DNA from: an uncultured Flavobacteriia bacterium
GTDB lineage: Bacteria; Bacteroidota; Bacteroidia; Flavobacteriales_D; Crocinitomicaceae
Length of the DNA: 7,932 bases
Direction: 5' to 3'
NCBI GenBank assembly: GCA_903887095.1
Contig: CAISOQ010000369.1
Coordinates: 1-7,932 of the forward strand
In this document: positions 1 through 6,528 of the stretch, in pieces
How positions within the stretch are numbered: the first letter of the stretch is position 1
Layout: each line of letters opens with the position of its first letter
The notes under the pieces: model-generated
Database searches by the model: none
Told to the model about the DNA's origin: nothing
The model's input: only the letters and a program-made list of their open reading frames with translations
Position numbers and translations under genes: made by a program

Positions 1-46
1 CCCATACATTAAAAGTGTATTGCTCTACCAGCTGAGCTACCGAATC
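1..46 (-). tRNA. tRNA-Lys (anticodon TTT), partial, 3' part outside window
   Basis: On the minus strand, positions 46 to 40 give the acceptor strand GATTCGG, followed by T8 and A9, a D arm with the stem GCTC/GAGC and the loop AGCTGGTA, and an anticodon arm with the stem ATACA/TGTAT around the loop CTTTTAA. The anticodon is therefore TTT, which reads AAA and AAG lysine codons. The variable loop begins (GGG) and the window ends, so the T arm and the 3' acceptor strand are not visible. A matching promoter lies upstream at 95-124. Confidence 0.95.
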
Positions 47-94
47 TTGCTTGCAAGTTAGAAGTTTAAACTTCAAACATCGCGTTAGCGGGTG

Positions 95-124
95 CAAAGA
101 TAATGGGATTATTTTCTTTGACAA
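95..124 (-). promoter_or_regulatory. Bacteroidota-type promoter of tRNA-Lys
   Basis: On the minus strand, positions 102 to 95 read TATCTTTG, a perfect match to the Bacteroidota -7 element TAnnTTTG. Positions 124 to 122 read TTG, the -33 core, separated from it by 19 nt, the usual spacing. Transcription should start near position 88, giving a leader of about 40 nt before the tRNA. It is the best-formed promoter in the window. The assignment rests on consensus match, spacing and orientation only. Confidence 0.7.
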
Positions 125-202
125 GTGAATGTTATGTTTTTTTTAAATTTTATGGTTTTCAAAAAGTTAATTTATTGAAAGAGAAGACTTTTTAAAATTT
201 AA

Positions 203-232
203 TTTCGCATCGCTATTAAATTCATATTTTTG
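203..232 (+). promoter_or_regulatory. Putative aroK promoter (TAnnTTTG type)
   Basis: Positions 225-232 read TATTTTTG, a perfect match to the Bacteroidota -7 element. TTTC at 203-206, one mismatch from the -33 element TTTG, lies 18 nt upstream. Only five bases separate the -7 element from the aroK ATG, so the start site would fall at or very near the start codon and the mRNA would be leaderless or nearly so. T-rich matches occur by chance in such AT-rich DNA, so confidence is moderate. Confidence 0.5.
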
Positions 233-237
233 AAAGG

Positions 238-744
238 ATGAATACGTATATTCTCATCGGTTTTATGGGCTCAGGTAAGTCTACTTTAGGCAGAATGCTG
301 GCTGATGAATTGATGCTTGATTTTTTTGATACGGATAGTTTGATTGAAAAAAATGAAAACATGTCCATCAATGAAATCTTTGAAGAAAAAGGAGAAAAAG
401 CATTCAGGACTTTGGAAACAGAGCTAGTGCAAGATCTTTCAGAAAGACAGAATTATGTATTATCAGTTGGTGGTGGACTTCCAGCAATAGAGGGAATGAT
501 GTCTAAGTTGAACGAAATGGGAACAACGATTTATTTGAACGTTTCGCAGAAAGAATTGGTGCGAAGGTTAATTTTAGACGCTGAACATCGGCCGCTCATT
601 AAAGGAATGGATCAGAAACAACTCGAGGTGCTCGTAAGTGAGCGTTTAACAGTGCGTGAAAAATTTTATGAGCAAGCTAAAATTGTTTTAAATAGTGATC
701 ATCTTACATTAGATACGCTCAGCAACTCACTTAGTATTCAATGA
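238..744 (+). CDS. aroK: Shikimate kinase
   Basis: Phosphorylates shikimate to shikimate-3-phosphate with ATP in the cytoplasm, a step towards chorismate and the aromatic amino acids. The 168-residue length is normal for the family. The Walker A loop GFMGSGKS is at residues 8-15. The acidic pair D31/D33 (DTD) matches the Mg2+ and shikimate binding site, and R57 with E60 the FRxxE shikimate motif. The GGG at 78-80 is the shikimate-binding glycine motif. R118 in RPL belongs to the lid, and R140/Y144 to the conserved C-terminal RxxxY. The ATG at 238 must be the start because the P-loop begins only seven residues later. There is no properly spaced Shine-Dalgarno; AAAGG abuts the ATG. The next gene starts 17 nt after the stop, so the two are probably co-transcribed. 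aroK and aroL cannot be told apart from sequence alone; aroK is the default name. Confidence 0.96.
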   Translation: MNTYILIGFMGSGKSTLGRMLADELMLDFFDTDSLIEKNENMSINEIFEEKGEKAFRTLETELVQDLSERQNYVLSVGGGLPAIEGMMSKLNEMGTTIYLNVSQKELVRRLILDAEHRPLIKGMDQKQLEVLVSERLTVREKFYEQAKIVLNSDHLTLDTLSNSLSIQ

Positions 745-761
745 TTCGATAAGAAATCTTG

Positions 762-1403
762 ATGGAAAAATACCTCGAAGACACCAGCTTTTTAGATTTC
801 AAGCATCCGAATGTTGATGCTTTTGCCAAGGGAATCGATGCTTCTCTTCCTCAAAAAGAATTAGCCGTTGCACTCTATTACCTCGTTAGAGATGCTTTTT
901 TATATGATCCGTACCACCTTGATTTAACGTCTCAAGGGCTGAAAGCTTCATCTGTAATAAGCAAGAAAAGGGCTTGGTGTGTCGAGAAATCAACCTTGTT
1001 GGCTGCATTAGCAAGGAAGTTCAATATTCCCTCAAGATTGGGTTATGCTATTGTGAGTAATCACATTGGTGTAGAGAAATTGGTTGCTTATCTCGGAAGG
1101 GAAGAGATTGTTTTTCATGGTTTTACAGAGTTGTTTATAGACGAAAAATGGGTGAAGTGCACACCTGCCTTCGATCGAAGAATTTGCGCCATATCACGCG
1201 TTGCACCTTTGGATTGGGACGGTGAAAGCGACTCTCTTTTCCAAGAATTTGATGCCGGTCGAAAATTCATGGAATACCTTCATTTTTACGGAACCTTTAG
1301 TGATGTGCCCATTGAACTTATGAATACCGAAATGAAAAAATATTATCCACATCTTTTTGAAAATGTGTATCAAACCAAGGAATTTTCGTTTTTACATATG
1401 TAA
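762..1403 (+). CDS. Transglutaminase-like domain protein (cytoplasmic)
   Basis: A 213-residue protein of the transglutaminase-like cysteine hydrolase superfamily. The candidate triad is Cys73 in AWCVEKSTLLAALAR, His119 in FHGFTELFID and Asp138 in TPAFD, in the order and approximate spacing expected of the fold. The segment after His119 (ELFIDEKWVKCTPAFD) is the typical strand pair leading to the catalytic Asp. There is no signal peptide or membrane segment, so it should be cytoplasmic, unlike many larger transglutaminase-domain proteins of Bacteroidota. Family members act as proteases, peptide cross-linkers or amidases; substrate and reaction are unknown here. ATG at 762 is preferred over an in-frame TTG directly before it. 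It follows aroK by 17 nt with no terminator between, which suggests one transcript, but I know of no functional link with the shikimate pathway. The last codons sit in a 16-bp palindrome (1390-1405). Confidence 0.8.
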   Translation: MEKYLEDTSFLDFKHPNVDAFAKGIDASLPQKELAVALYYLVRDAFLYDPYHLDLTSQGLKASSVISKKRAWCVEKSTLLAALARKFNIPSRLGYAIVSNHIGVEKLVAYLGREEIVFHGFTELFIDEKWVKCTPAFDRRICAISRVAPLDWDGESDSLFQEFDAGRKFMEYLHFYGTFSDVPIELMNTEMKKYYPHLFENVYQTKEFSFLHM

Positions 1404-1405
1404 AA
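1390..1405. repeat. Perfect 16-bp palindrome at the end of the transglutaminase-like gene
   Basis: TTTTACATATGTAAAA is fully self-complementary and includes the last codons and the TAA stop (1401-1403). It has only two G:C pairs and no loop, so it is a poor terminator. It could be an operator-like site about 45 bp upstream of the -7 element at 1449, or chance in AT-rich DNA. Confidence 0.4.
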
Positions 1406-1448
1406 GAAAGTATTCCATTGACATTCATTTTTTCCTGTTTCCAAAATG

Positions 1449-1456
1449 TATCTTTG
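1449..1456 (+). promoter_or_regulatory. -7 promoter element upstream of the M61 peptidase gene
   Basis: TATCTTTG matches the Bacteroidota -7 consensus TAnnTTTG exactly and sits 14 nt before the ATG at 1471, predicting a very short leader. No good TTTG or TTG lies at the expected distance upstream; only a T-rich stretch around 1428-1433 is present. The 67-bp gap before this gene, against 17 nt and a 1-nt overlap elsewhere in the rightward block, fits a separate transcription start here. Confidence 0.55.
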
Positions 1457-1470
1457 AAAAAAATAACACT

Positions 1471-3264
1471 ATGAATTTTAAGTTTATCATTTCTGCTTTT
1501 TCGATTCTTTTGAGCTATGTTTCATTCGGACAATCAATCAATTATCGCTTGAAAATGGAAAAGCCCCAGAACCATTATTTTCAAGTTGAAATGGAGCTAA
1601 CTGATTTCAAAGAAAATGATGTGACAGTTAAAATGCCAGTTTGGGCACCCGGGTCTTATTTGGTGCGTGAATTTTCGAAAAATGTAGATTTGGTAAAGGC
1701 GAAAGATGAAAAAGGTCAAGCGCTTGCAGTGAACAAGAAAACGAAAAATGCATGGGTGATTTCAAAAGGTGCAGCCAAAAAAGTTATTGTTTCGTACGAA
1801 GTGTATGCCTTTGAATTGTCTGTTCGAACCAGCTTTCTCGATTTAACACACGGTTTCGTTAGTGGATCAGGTGTTTTTATGTATGTGGATGGTCGCCAAG
1901 AATTAGCGGGACAATTAACAGTGGTGCCTTACAAGGATTTTGCGAAAGTTTCTACAGCTCTTCCAAAATCAGCAGAATCTGTTGCTGCTGATGGTGTGCA
2001 ATCTTTTGTGTTTAAAAATTACGATCAATTAGTAGATTGCCCGATTGAGATTGGAAATCAGGAAGTTTTTACGTTCAAAGCAGCCGGAGTTTTGCACACA
2101 GTAGCAATTTATGGCGCCGGAAATTACAACGTTGATAAATTGAAGGCAGACATGGCGAAAATTGTCGAAACTGCGACGGGTGTTGTGGGCGAAAATCCAA
2201 ACAAAGAATATACGTTTATCATTCACAATGTTGTCGATGGTCAAGGTGGTTTGGAGCACTGTAATTCTTGCACGTTGAGTGTCAATCGTTGGACTTATTC
2301 AGATGCAGAGTATCTCGGATTTTTGTCACTTGTAGCGCATGAGTATTTTCATTTATGGAATGTGAAACGTATTCGACCAATTGAACTCGGACCATTCAAC
2401 TATGATGAAGAAAATTATACGTCGCTTTTGTGGGTAATGGAAGGATTTACAACCTATTATGATGAGCTTTTATTGGTAAGAGCAGGCTACACCGATGATA
2501 CAGATTATCTCCAAAAGTTACAAAGCACCGTTAATTATGTTGAAGGCTCGGTAGGTGCGAGGGTTCAGCCTCTGGCGCACGCTAGTTTTGATGCCTGGAT
2601 CAAGGCGTATAGACCGAATGAAAATAGTTCAAACACAACAATGACCTATTATTCGCGAGGGCAAATGCTTGCTGCATTGATAGATGTCATGATTATTTCC
2701 AAATACGATGGTAAAAAATGCTTGGATCATTTTCTGCAACAGCTTTACAATAAATACTACAAGAAACTGAACAGAGGATTTTCTGAACAAGAATTTAAAA
2801 CAGAACTGGAAGAAATGTTAGGCGAAAATTTAGATGTCTTTTTCGCGAAATATGTCAACGGAACTGACATTGCTCCACTTTCTGAAACATTTGCGAAAGT
2901 TGGTGTTCAAGTGACTGAAATAGGTCTTCCGAGAGCTTCCTTTGGGGCTGGATTAAGACAAGATGGTGGTAAAACAATTGTTCGTTCGATTCGTGCTGGT
3001 TCTGCTGCTGAATTAGCCGGCCTTTCCGTGAATGATGAATTAATAGGTTGCAATGGTTACCGCGTTGACCAAACGGATTTCGAACAGTTCGTAAATGGGG
3101 TGGAAAATGGTGCCCAATTTAAAATTCTAGTTTCCAGGGATGACATTTTGTACGAGCTTTCCGTCAAAATGACCATGTACGATCGACCGCAATACCAGTT
3201 CAAAGTAGTGGAAGACGATGCAAAAGCGAAGTTGAGGAAGTATTGGTTAAGAAAAACGGTCTAA
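1471..3264 (+). CDS. Secreted M61 family metallopeptidase (glycyl aminopeptidase-like) with C-terminal PDZ domain
   Basis: A 597-residue zinc peptidase, expected in the periplasm or outside the cell. Residues 1 to about 20 form a signal peptide (MNFKFIISAFSILLSYVSFG then QS). Residues from about 24 to 190 match the beta-rich N-terminal domain of M61 enzymes, including MPVWAPGSYLVREFSKN. The zinc site is HEYFH (H290, E291, H294), followed by the family signature LWNVKRIRP. E324 in WVMEGFTTYYDE is the third zinc ligand. A PDZ domain covers roughly residues 490-575 (carboxylate loop near FGAGL, then VRSIRAGSAAELAGL). Characterised M61 enzymes remove N-terminal glycine or alanine; that specificity is inferred here. 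The start at 1471 was chosen over an in-frame upstream ATG at 1357 because it begins the signal peptide and the earlier one overlaps the previous gene. The stop TAA shares its last A with the next gene's ATG. Confidence 0.93.
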   Translation: MNFKFIISAFSILLSYVSFGQSINYRLKMEKPQNHYFQVEMELTDFKENDVTVKMPVWAPGSYLVREFSKNVDLVKAKDEKGQALAVNKKTKNAWVISKGAAKKVIVSYEVYAFELSVRTSFLDLTHGFVSGSGVFMYVDGRQELAGQLTVVPYKDFAKVSTALPKSAESVAADGVQSFVFKNYDQLVDCPIEIGNQEVFTFKAAGVLHTVAIYGAGNYNVDKLKADMAKIVETATGVVGENPNKEYTFIIHNVVDGQGGLEHCNSCTLSVNRWTYSDAEYLGFLSLVAHEYFHLWNVKRIRPIELGPFNYDEENYTSLLWVMEGFTTYYDELLLVRAGYTDDTDYLQKLQSTVNYVEGSVGARVQPLAHASFDAWIKAYRPNENSSNTTMTYYSRGQMLAALIDVMIISKYDGKKCLDHFLQQLYNKYYKKLNRGFSEQEFKTELEEMLGENLDVFFAKYVNGTDIAPLSETFAKVGVQVTEIGLPRASFGAGLRQDGGKTIVRSIRAGSAAELAGLSVNDELIGCNGYRVDQTDFEQFVNGVENGAQFKILVSRDDILYELSVKMTMYDRPQYQFKVVEDDAKAKLRKYWLRKTV

Positions 3265-4559
3265 TGAGAATTCTACTTATTTTTTTGCTGCTTTCCGCTC
3301 AGGGATTTGCGCAAACCACTTTTAAAAATGTTCAGCTACAAGCACCTAGTCTGATGTCTGTGATTTATGGTCAATCTGAGCCTTCCATCGCTATCGATCC
3401 GACGAATACAAACAATATCGCAGCGGGTTGTATCATCAGTGATTATTACTATTCCAAAGACGGAGGTTCAACATGGACCAGCAAGAAAATATCCAGTAAA
3501 TACGGTGTTTGGGGTGATCCCGTGCTACTATTCGATACGACTGGAAAATTGTATTATTTCCATTTGGCCAATTATAAAAAAACGTCTTGGATAGACCGCA
3601 TTGTTTGTCAATCAACAGCAAAAGTGGAAGGGAAATTTAACGAAGGTACTTTCCCGAAACCGAATGGCACAAAAGCCCAAGACAAACATTGGACAGTATT
3701 GAATCCGATGACAAATGAGATTTACATGACTTGGACACAGTTCGATAAATACGATTCTCAGGATCCAAAAGATTCTTCCATTATCGTATTCTCAAAATCT
3801 TCAGATCAGGGAAAAACATGGTCTGATCCATTGCGCATTTCAAAATACGCAGGGGATTGCGTGGATAGCGACAATACAGTCGAAGGTGCCGTTCCGGCGG
3901 TTGGACCAAATGGTGAGATTTACGTGACATGGTCGGGACCAAAAGGGTTGGTGATGCAAGTTTCAAAGGATGGCGGTAAAAAATGGCTTCCTGCCGAACA
4001 ATTTGTTGATGTGCAAATTGAAGGTTGGGATCTTGACATTCCTGGAATGAATCGTGCCAATGGATTACCGATTTTAGTTTCGGATTTAAGCAATGGACCC
4101 AACAGAGGAACGCTGTATTTGAATTGGTGTGATCAGCGAAATGGGAAGAAAGATACAGATTCATGGTTGTCTGTTTCGAAAGATGGCGGAAAATCCTGGT
4201 CGAAAGCAATAAAAGTTAATCAGGATTCCTCTCAAAGACATCAATTTTTCACCTGGATGACCATCGATCAAAGCAACGGAAATTTGTACTTCGTATACTA
4301 CGACCGAAGGAACCACGCTGACAATGCAACCGATGTTTACTTAACGAGATCAGCAGATGGTGGTCAAACATTTCAGGATGTCCGTATTTCAGACAAACCA
4401 TTTGTTCCAGTGGCAGAAAAATTCTTTGGTGATTACCTGAATATTTCAGCTGTGGATGGTGTAATTCGCCCCATTTACCCAAGAATGGATGATGGCAAGA
4501 TTAGTCTTTGGGTGACTTTAGTGCATGAAAAGGATCTAATCAAGTTAATTGATCGATAA
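3264..4559 (+). CDS. Secreted Asp-box (BNR repeat) sialidase-fold beta-propeller protein
   Basis: A 431-residue exported protein. Residues 1-17 (MRILLIFLLLSAQGFAQ) are a signal peptide. Five Asp-box motifs of the S-x-D-x-G-x-T-W type occur: SKDGGSTW (64-71), SSDQGKTW (179-186), SKDGGKKW (234-241), SKDGGKSW (305-312) and SADGGQTF (363-370). The opening QSEPSIAIDPTNTNNIAAG is common in exo-alpha-sialidase-like proteins. Together these indicate a six-bladed propeller of the sialidase superfamily. I do not see the N-terminal (F/Y)RIP arginine motif of genuine sialidases, so sialidase activity should not be assumed; a binding or other role is equally possible. No type IX secretion C-terminal domain is evident. 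The start ATG overlaps the M61 stop by one base (TAATG), implying translational coupling; an upstream in-frame TTG at 3243 would only add seven residues before the signal peptide. The 3' end overlaps the convergent cupin gene by 20 bp. Confidence 0.85.
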   Translation: MRILLIFLLLSAQGFAQTTFKNVQLQAPSLMSVIYGQSEPSIAIDPTNTNNIAAGCIISDYYYSKDGGSTWTSKKISSKYGVWGDPVLLFDTTGKLYYFHLANYKKTSWIDRIVCQSTAKVEGKFNEGTFPKPNGTKAQDKHWTVLNPMTNEIYMTWTQFDKYDSQDPKDSSIIVFSKSSDQGKTWSDPLRISKYAGDCVDSDNTVEGAVPAVGPNGEIYVTWSGPKGLVMQVSKDGGKKWLPAEQFVDVQIEGWDLDIPGMNRANGLPILVSDLSNGPNRGTLYLNWCDQRNGKKDTDSWLSVSKDGGKSWSKAIKVNQDSSQRHQFFTWMTIDQSNGNLYFVYYDRRNHADNATDVYLTRSADGGQTFQDVRISDKPFVPVAEKFFGDYLNISAVDGVIRPIYPRMDDGKISLWVTLVHEKDLIKLIDR

Positions 4560-5031
4560 TTTCCTTGTGTTCAGGGAAATCTTTCAGTAATTCTTCAGAG
4601 GAAAACAATTCAAAATCCCTGAAATCAAATCCTGGTGCAACGGCGCACGAAACAAGGGAATAACTATTGTTTTCTAACACGCTTGATCCAAAAATAGTGT
4701 TTTTGGGAACCAATAATTGTGGTTGTTGTCCCGCCGCTAGATCGTTTCCTACGAGGTGTTGCGAATAGCCATTTGCATCTAGTGTGTGCACGATGAGTGG
4801 ACTTCCACTGTGGAAATACCATAATTCATCACTTTTAATGCGGTGAAATTTTGAAATATTCTCCGAAGTCAAAAGGAAATAGATCGATGTAAATAGATTC
4901 CTTTCGCGGTCTTCAATTATTTCTTCAGACCGATACACCTCATTGTAAAATCCCCCTTCAGGGTGGGGAAGTAGTTGCAGTTTTTCAACGATTGCATCTA
5001 TTTCAATCGCACGATTATTCAATGGGTCCAT
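4540..5031 (-). CDS. Cupin_5 (DUF985) family protein
   Basis: A 163-residue small beta-barrel of the cupin superfamily. The family pattern is clear from end to end: LLPHPEGGFYNEVYRS (21-35), then TSIYFLLTSENISKFHRIKSDELWYFHSGSPL (48-79), and the C-terminal signature VAPGFDFRDFELFSSEELLKDFPEH. H63, E69 and H74 are candidate metal or ligand-binding positions. The reaction is not known for most members of this family and is not assigned here. No signal peptide, so cytoplasmic. The ATG at 5031 was chosen because homology begins a few residues later; the ATG codons near 5106 lie well inside the upstream barrel gene. The start overlaps the end of that gene by 17 nt (5015-5031), which suggests one transcript and coupled translation. 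The stop TGA lies inside the 3' end of the convergent Asp-box gene. Confidence 0.88.
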   Translation of the reverse strand: MDPLNNRAIEIDAIVEKLQLLPHPEGGFYNEVYRSEEIIEDRERNLFTSIYFLLTSENISKFHRIKSDELWYFHSGSPLIVHTLDANGYSQHLVGNDLAAGQQPQLLVPKNTIFGSSVLENNSYSLVSCAVAPGFDFRDFELFSSEELLKDFPEHKEIIDQLT

Positions 5032-5776
5032 TTTGAAATTGTTGTCCTTTGTTGTTGATAATTGGAAAGAAATACTTGAAATCAATGGAAAGAAATGAGC
5101 CATCAATATTTCCCCTTACGGTATTTTTATAGCCTTCGTATTTGTATTGGGCAATCAATTCAAATACTGGTGCAAACGGCACTCTGGCGGATCCGCCGAG
5201 GTAAAAGAAGCCTTTTTCTTCAGTTCGAAATTCAAAACCAAAATTAGCGTTGAGATCGATGCCGCCTTTCCTTTGTGCATAACCAGTATGTGTAAAAGTA
5301 AACGCTCCTCCGGGCAATGTGATTATTCCAACGTCTGTTGGTTTGAAGGTGAGTGCTGCACCCAAAGAAGCATTCATGTAAAATTGCTTGCTCAGCTGCA
5401 CATATACCAATCCATTAAGCGGAATATCGTAACAGATGAACGTCAAATCATTCGTAGCTGACACATTAGAGTCGACTACCGACATGCTAACGCCGAATTG
5501 ACGCTGTGTAAAGTTGATTCCTGTTTCAAATGCTAATAGACGCGTTAATCCTGCTCGAACAGTTCCACCAAATGAATAACCAATCTTTTGCGTGATGGTA
5601 GTGGAAAATTCATTTGAATTTAATGTCGTGATGGGCTCTCCGATAAATCGTGTTGGAAAAACAGGTCTAACTTGAATACCGAAATAAGATGGGAATCGCT
5701 CACGCTTACTCGATTTCTTTTGCGAAAAAGAATAAATCGATGATAAGAGAAAAACCAGCAGGAGCAATCTGTTCAT
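5015..5776 (-). CDS. Outer-membrane beta-barrel protein (porin family / PorT-like)
   Basis: A 253-residue protein with a signal peptide (residues 1-19, MNRLLLLVFLLSSIYSFSQ) followed by a short basic stretch (KKSSKRER). It then shows alternating hydrophobic strands typical of small Bacteroidota outer-membrane barrels: FGIQVRPVFP, IGYSFGGTVRAGL, LAFETGINFTQRQFGV, LVYVQLSKQFYMNASLGAALTF, GIDLNANFGFEFRTE, GFFYLGGSARV and FLSIDFKYFFP. Inferred location is the outer membrane; the role is unknown, and no periplasmic OmpA-like peptidoglycan-binding domain follows. The chain continues about 14 polar residues past the last strand (INNKGQQFQNGPIE), and the final barrel strand normally ends close to the C-terminus, so the tail is slightly unusual. 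It overlaps the downstream cupin gene by 17 nt. A -7-like TATCTTCG lies five bases before the ATG. Confidence 0.75.
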   Translation of the reverse strand: MNRLLLLVFLLSSIYSFSQKKSSKRERFPSYFGIQVRPVFPTRFIGEPITTLNSNEFSTTITQKIGYSFGGTVRAGLTRLLAFETGINFTQRQFGVSMSVVDSNVSATNDLTFICYDIPLNGLVYVQLSKQFYMNASLGAALTFKPTDVGIITLPGGAFTFTHTGYAQRKGGIDLNANFGFEFRTEEKGFFYLGGSARVPFAPVFELIAQYKYEGYKNTVRGNIDGSFLSIDFKYFFPIINNKGQQFQNGPIE

Positions 5777-5781
5777 TGGTG

Positions 5782-5789
5782 CGAAGATA
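5782..5789 (-). promoter_or_regulatory. Putative -7 element of the beta-barrel gene
   Basis: On the minus strand the bases read TATCTTCG, one mismatch from TAnnTTTG, and the element ends five bases before the ATG at 5776. TTG cores exist upstream but at 11 and 25 nt, not the expected spacing of about 19, so support is weak. If real, the mRNA would be leaderless or nearly so. Confidence 0.3.
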
Positions 5790-5852
5790 GTTTGAATCTA
5801 CAATTATCCGTTGTCAAAGGATATTTAACGAATGAGTGGGATATTAATTGCG

Positions 5853-6440
5853 TTATTTTTCAAACCACTTTGTTGTGTATTCAATTGGTTTCCGGTGCGC
5901 TGCAGGCCAGTCGATAGAAGGGTATCCGATGTAAAACAAACCAAGGCATTTGTCTTTTTCACCGAGACCTAAAAATTCATTCATTTTTTCATGATAAATG
6001 AGCTTTGGCGTTGACCAGAATCCTCCTAAACCATAGGCTGTGCAGGTTAAATGCATGTTTTGAATGGCACAAGCCACCGCTTCGATCTCTTCAAGTTCCA
6101 GAATCTTCTCTTCTGGCTGTCGCTCCATGGAAACTGCAATTACAACGGAAGATTTCATCGGTCGAGTAATCATTTTTACCAACTTCATATCGTTCTGCTG
6201 TTCTTTTGGAGTAATATCAAGGTAGGTTTGCCCCATAAAATCACTGAGGCGTTGTCTGCTTTCTTCCGTAAAAACTTGAAATCGCCATGGTTGTGTATTC
6301 CCATGTGTTGGAGCCCATTGTGCGTTGTTCAAAATTACTTCTATTTGTTCCCGATGGACTTTTCGATCACTGAATTGTTCGGGGTAGATGGTTCTTCTAT
6401 TACGAATGAGTTCGTTGATTTCTGATAGGTTGAATCGCAT
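5853..6440 (-). CDS. Nitroreductase family protein (FMN-dependent oxidoreductase)
   Basis: A 195-residue cytoplasmic protein of the nitroreductase/flavin reductase fold, similar in size and motifs to YdjA-type single-domain members. The N-terminal RNRRTIYPEQFSDRKV (13-28) supplies the arginines that contact the FMN phosphate. APTHGNTQPWRFQVF (43-57) is the conserved flavin-binding segment, and E120-AVACAIQNM with YGLGGFWSTP (136-145) is the typical helix and glycine-rich turn. These enzymes bind FMN as dimers and use NAD(P)H to reduce nitro compounds, quinones or other acceptors; the physiological substrate is unknown here. The ATG at 6440 fits the family N-terminus. A weak -7-like CATTTTTG (6450 to 6443) ends two bases before the ATG. 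The stop lies 76 bp before the next leftward gene. Confidence 0.92.
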   Translation of the reverse strand: MRFNLSEINELIRNRRTIYPEQFSDRKVHREQIEVILNNAQWAPTHGNTQPWRFQVFTEESRQRLSDFMGQTYLDITPKEQQNDMKLVKMITRPMKSSVVIAVSMERQPEEKILELEEIEAVACAIQNMHLTCTAYGLGGFWSTPKLIYHEKMNEFLGLGEKDKCLGLFYIGYPSIDWPAAHRKPIEYTTKWFEK

Positions 6441-6528
6441 GTCAAAAATGGAATTTCCGTAAAATTAGGAATAAGTCTTGAAAAAGCACCACCACGTTTG
6501 TCAAGCATTACAAACTTGAAATCCTTTT

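Larger units (their letters stand above)
47..237. other. Divergent intergenic region between tRNA-Lys and aroK
   Basis: This 191-bp AT-rich gap holds the tRNA promoter on the minus strand and the putative aroK promoter on the plus strand. It also contains a perfect 14-bp palindrome, GAAGTTTAAACTTC, at 61-74, and a shorter one, CTTGCAAG, at 50-57. Both lie in the predicted tRNA leader. An A/T-rich stretch with a run of eight T residues lies around 137-144. No open reading frame with recognisable protein content was seen. Confidence 0.6.

Noticed and set aside
1357..1470. N-terminal extension of the M61 peptidase frame to an ATG at 1357
   Set aside because: It overlaps the end of the previous gene, lacks family similarity, and would bury the clear signal peptide that begins at 1471.
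3243..3263. TTG start adding seven residues to the Asp-box protein
   Set aside because: The ATG at 3264 starts the signal peptide directly and forms the typical TAATG overlap.
3781..4209. 142-codon minus-strand frame inside the Asp-box gene
   Set aside because: It is antisense to a gene with strong repeated protein motifs and its translation has no recognisable features.
5032..5106. 25-residue N-terminal extension of the cupin_5 protein
   Set aside because: It lies within the barrel gene in another frame and has no match to the family, whose conserved part begins just after the ATG at 5031.
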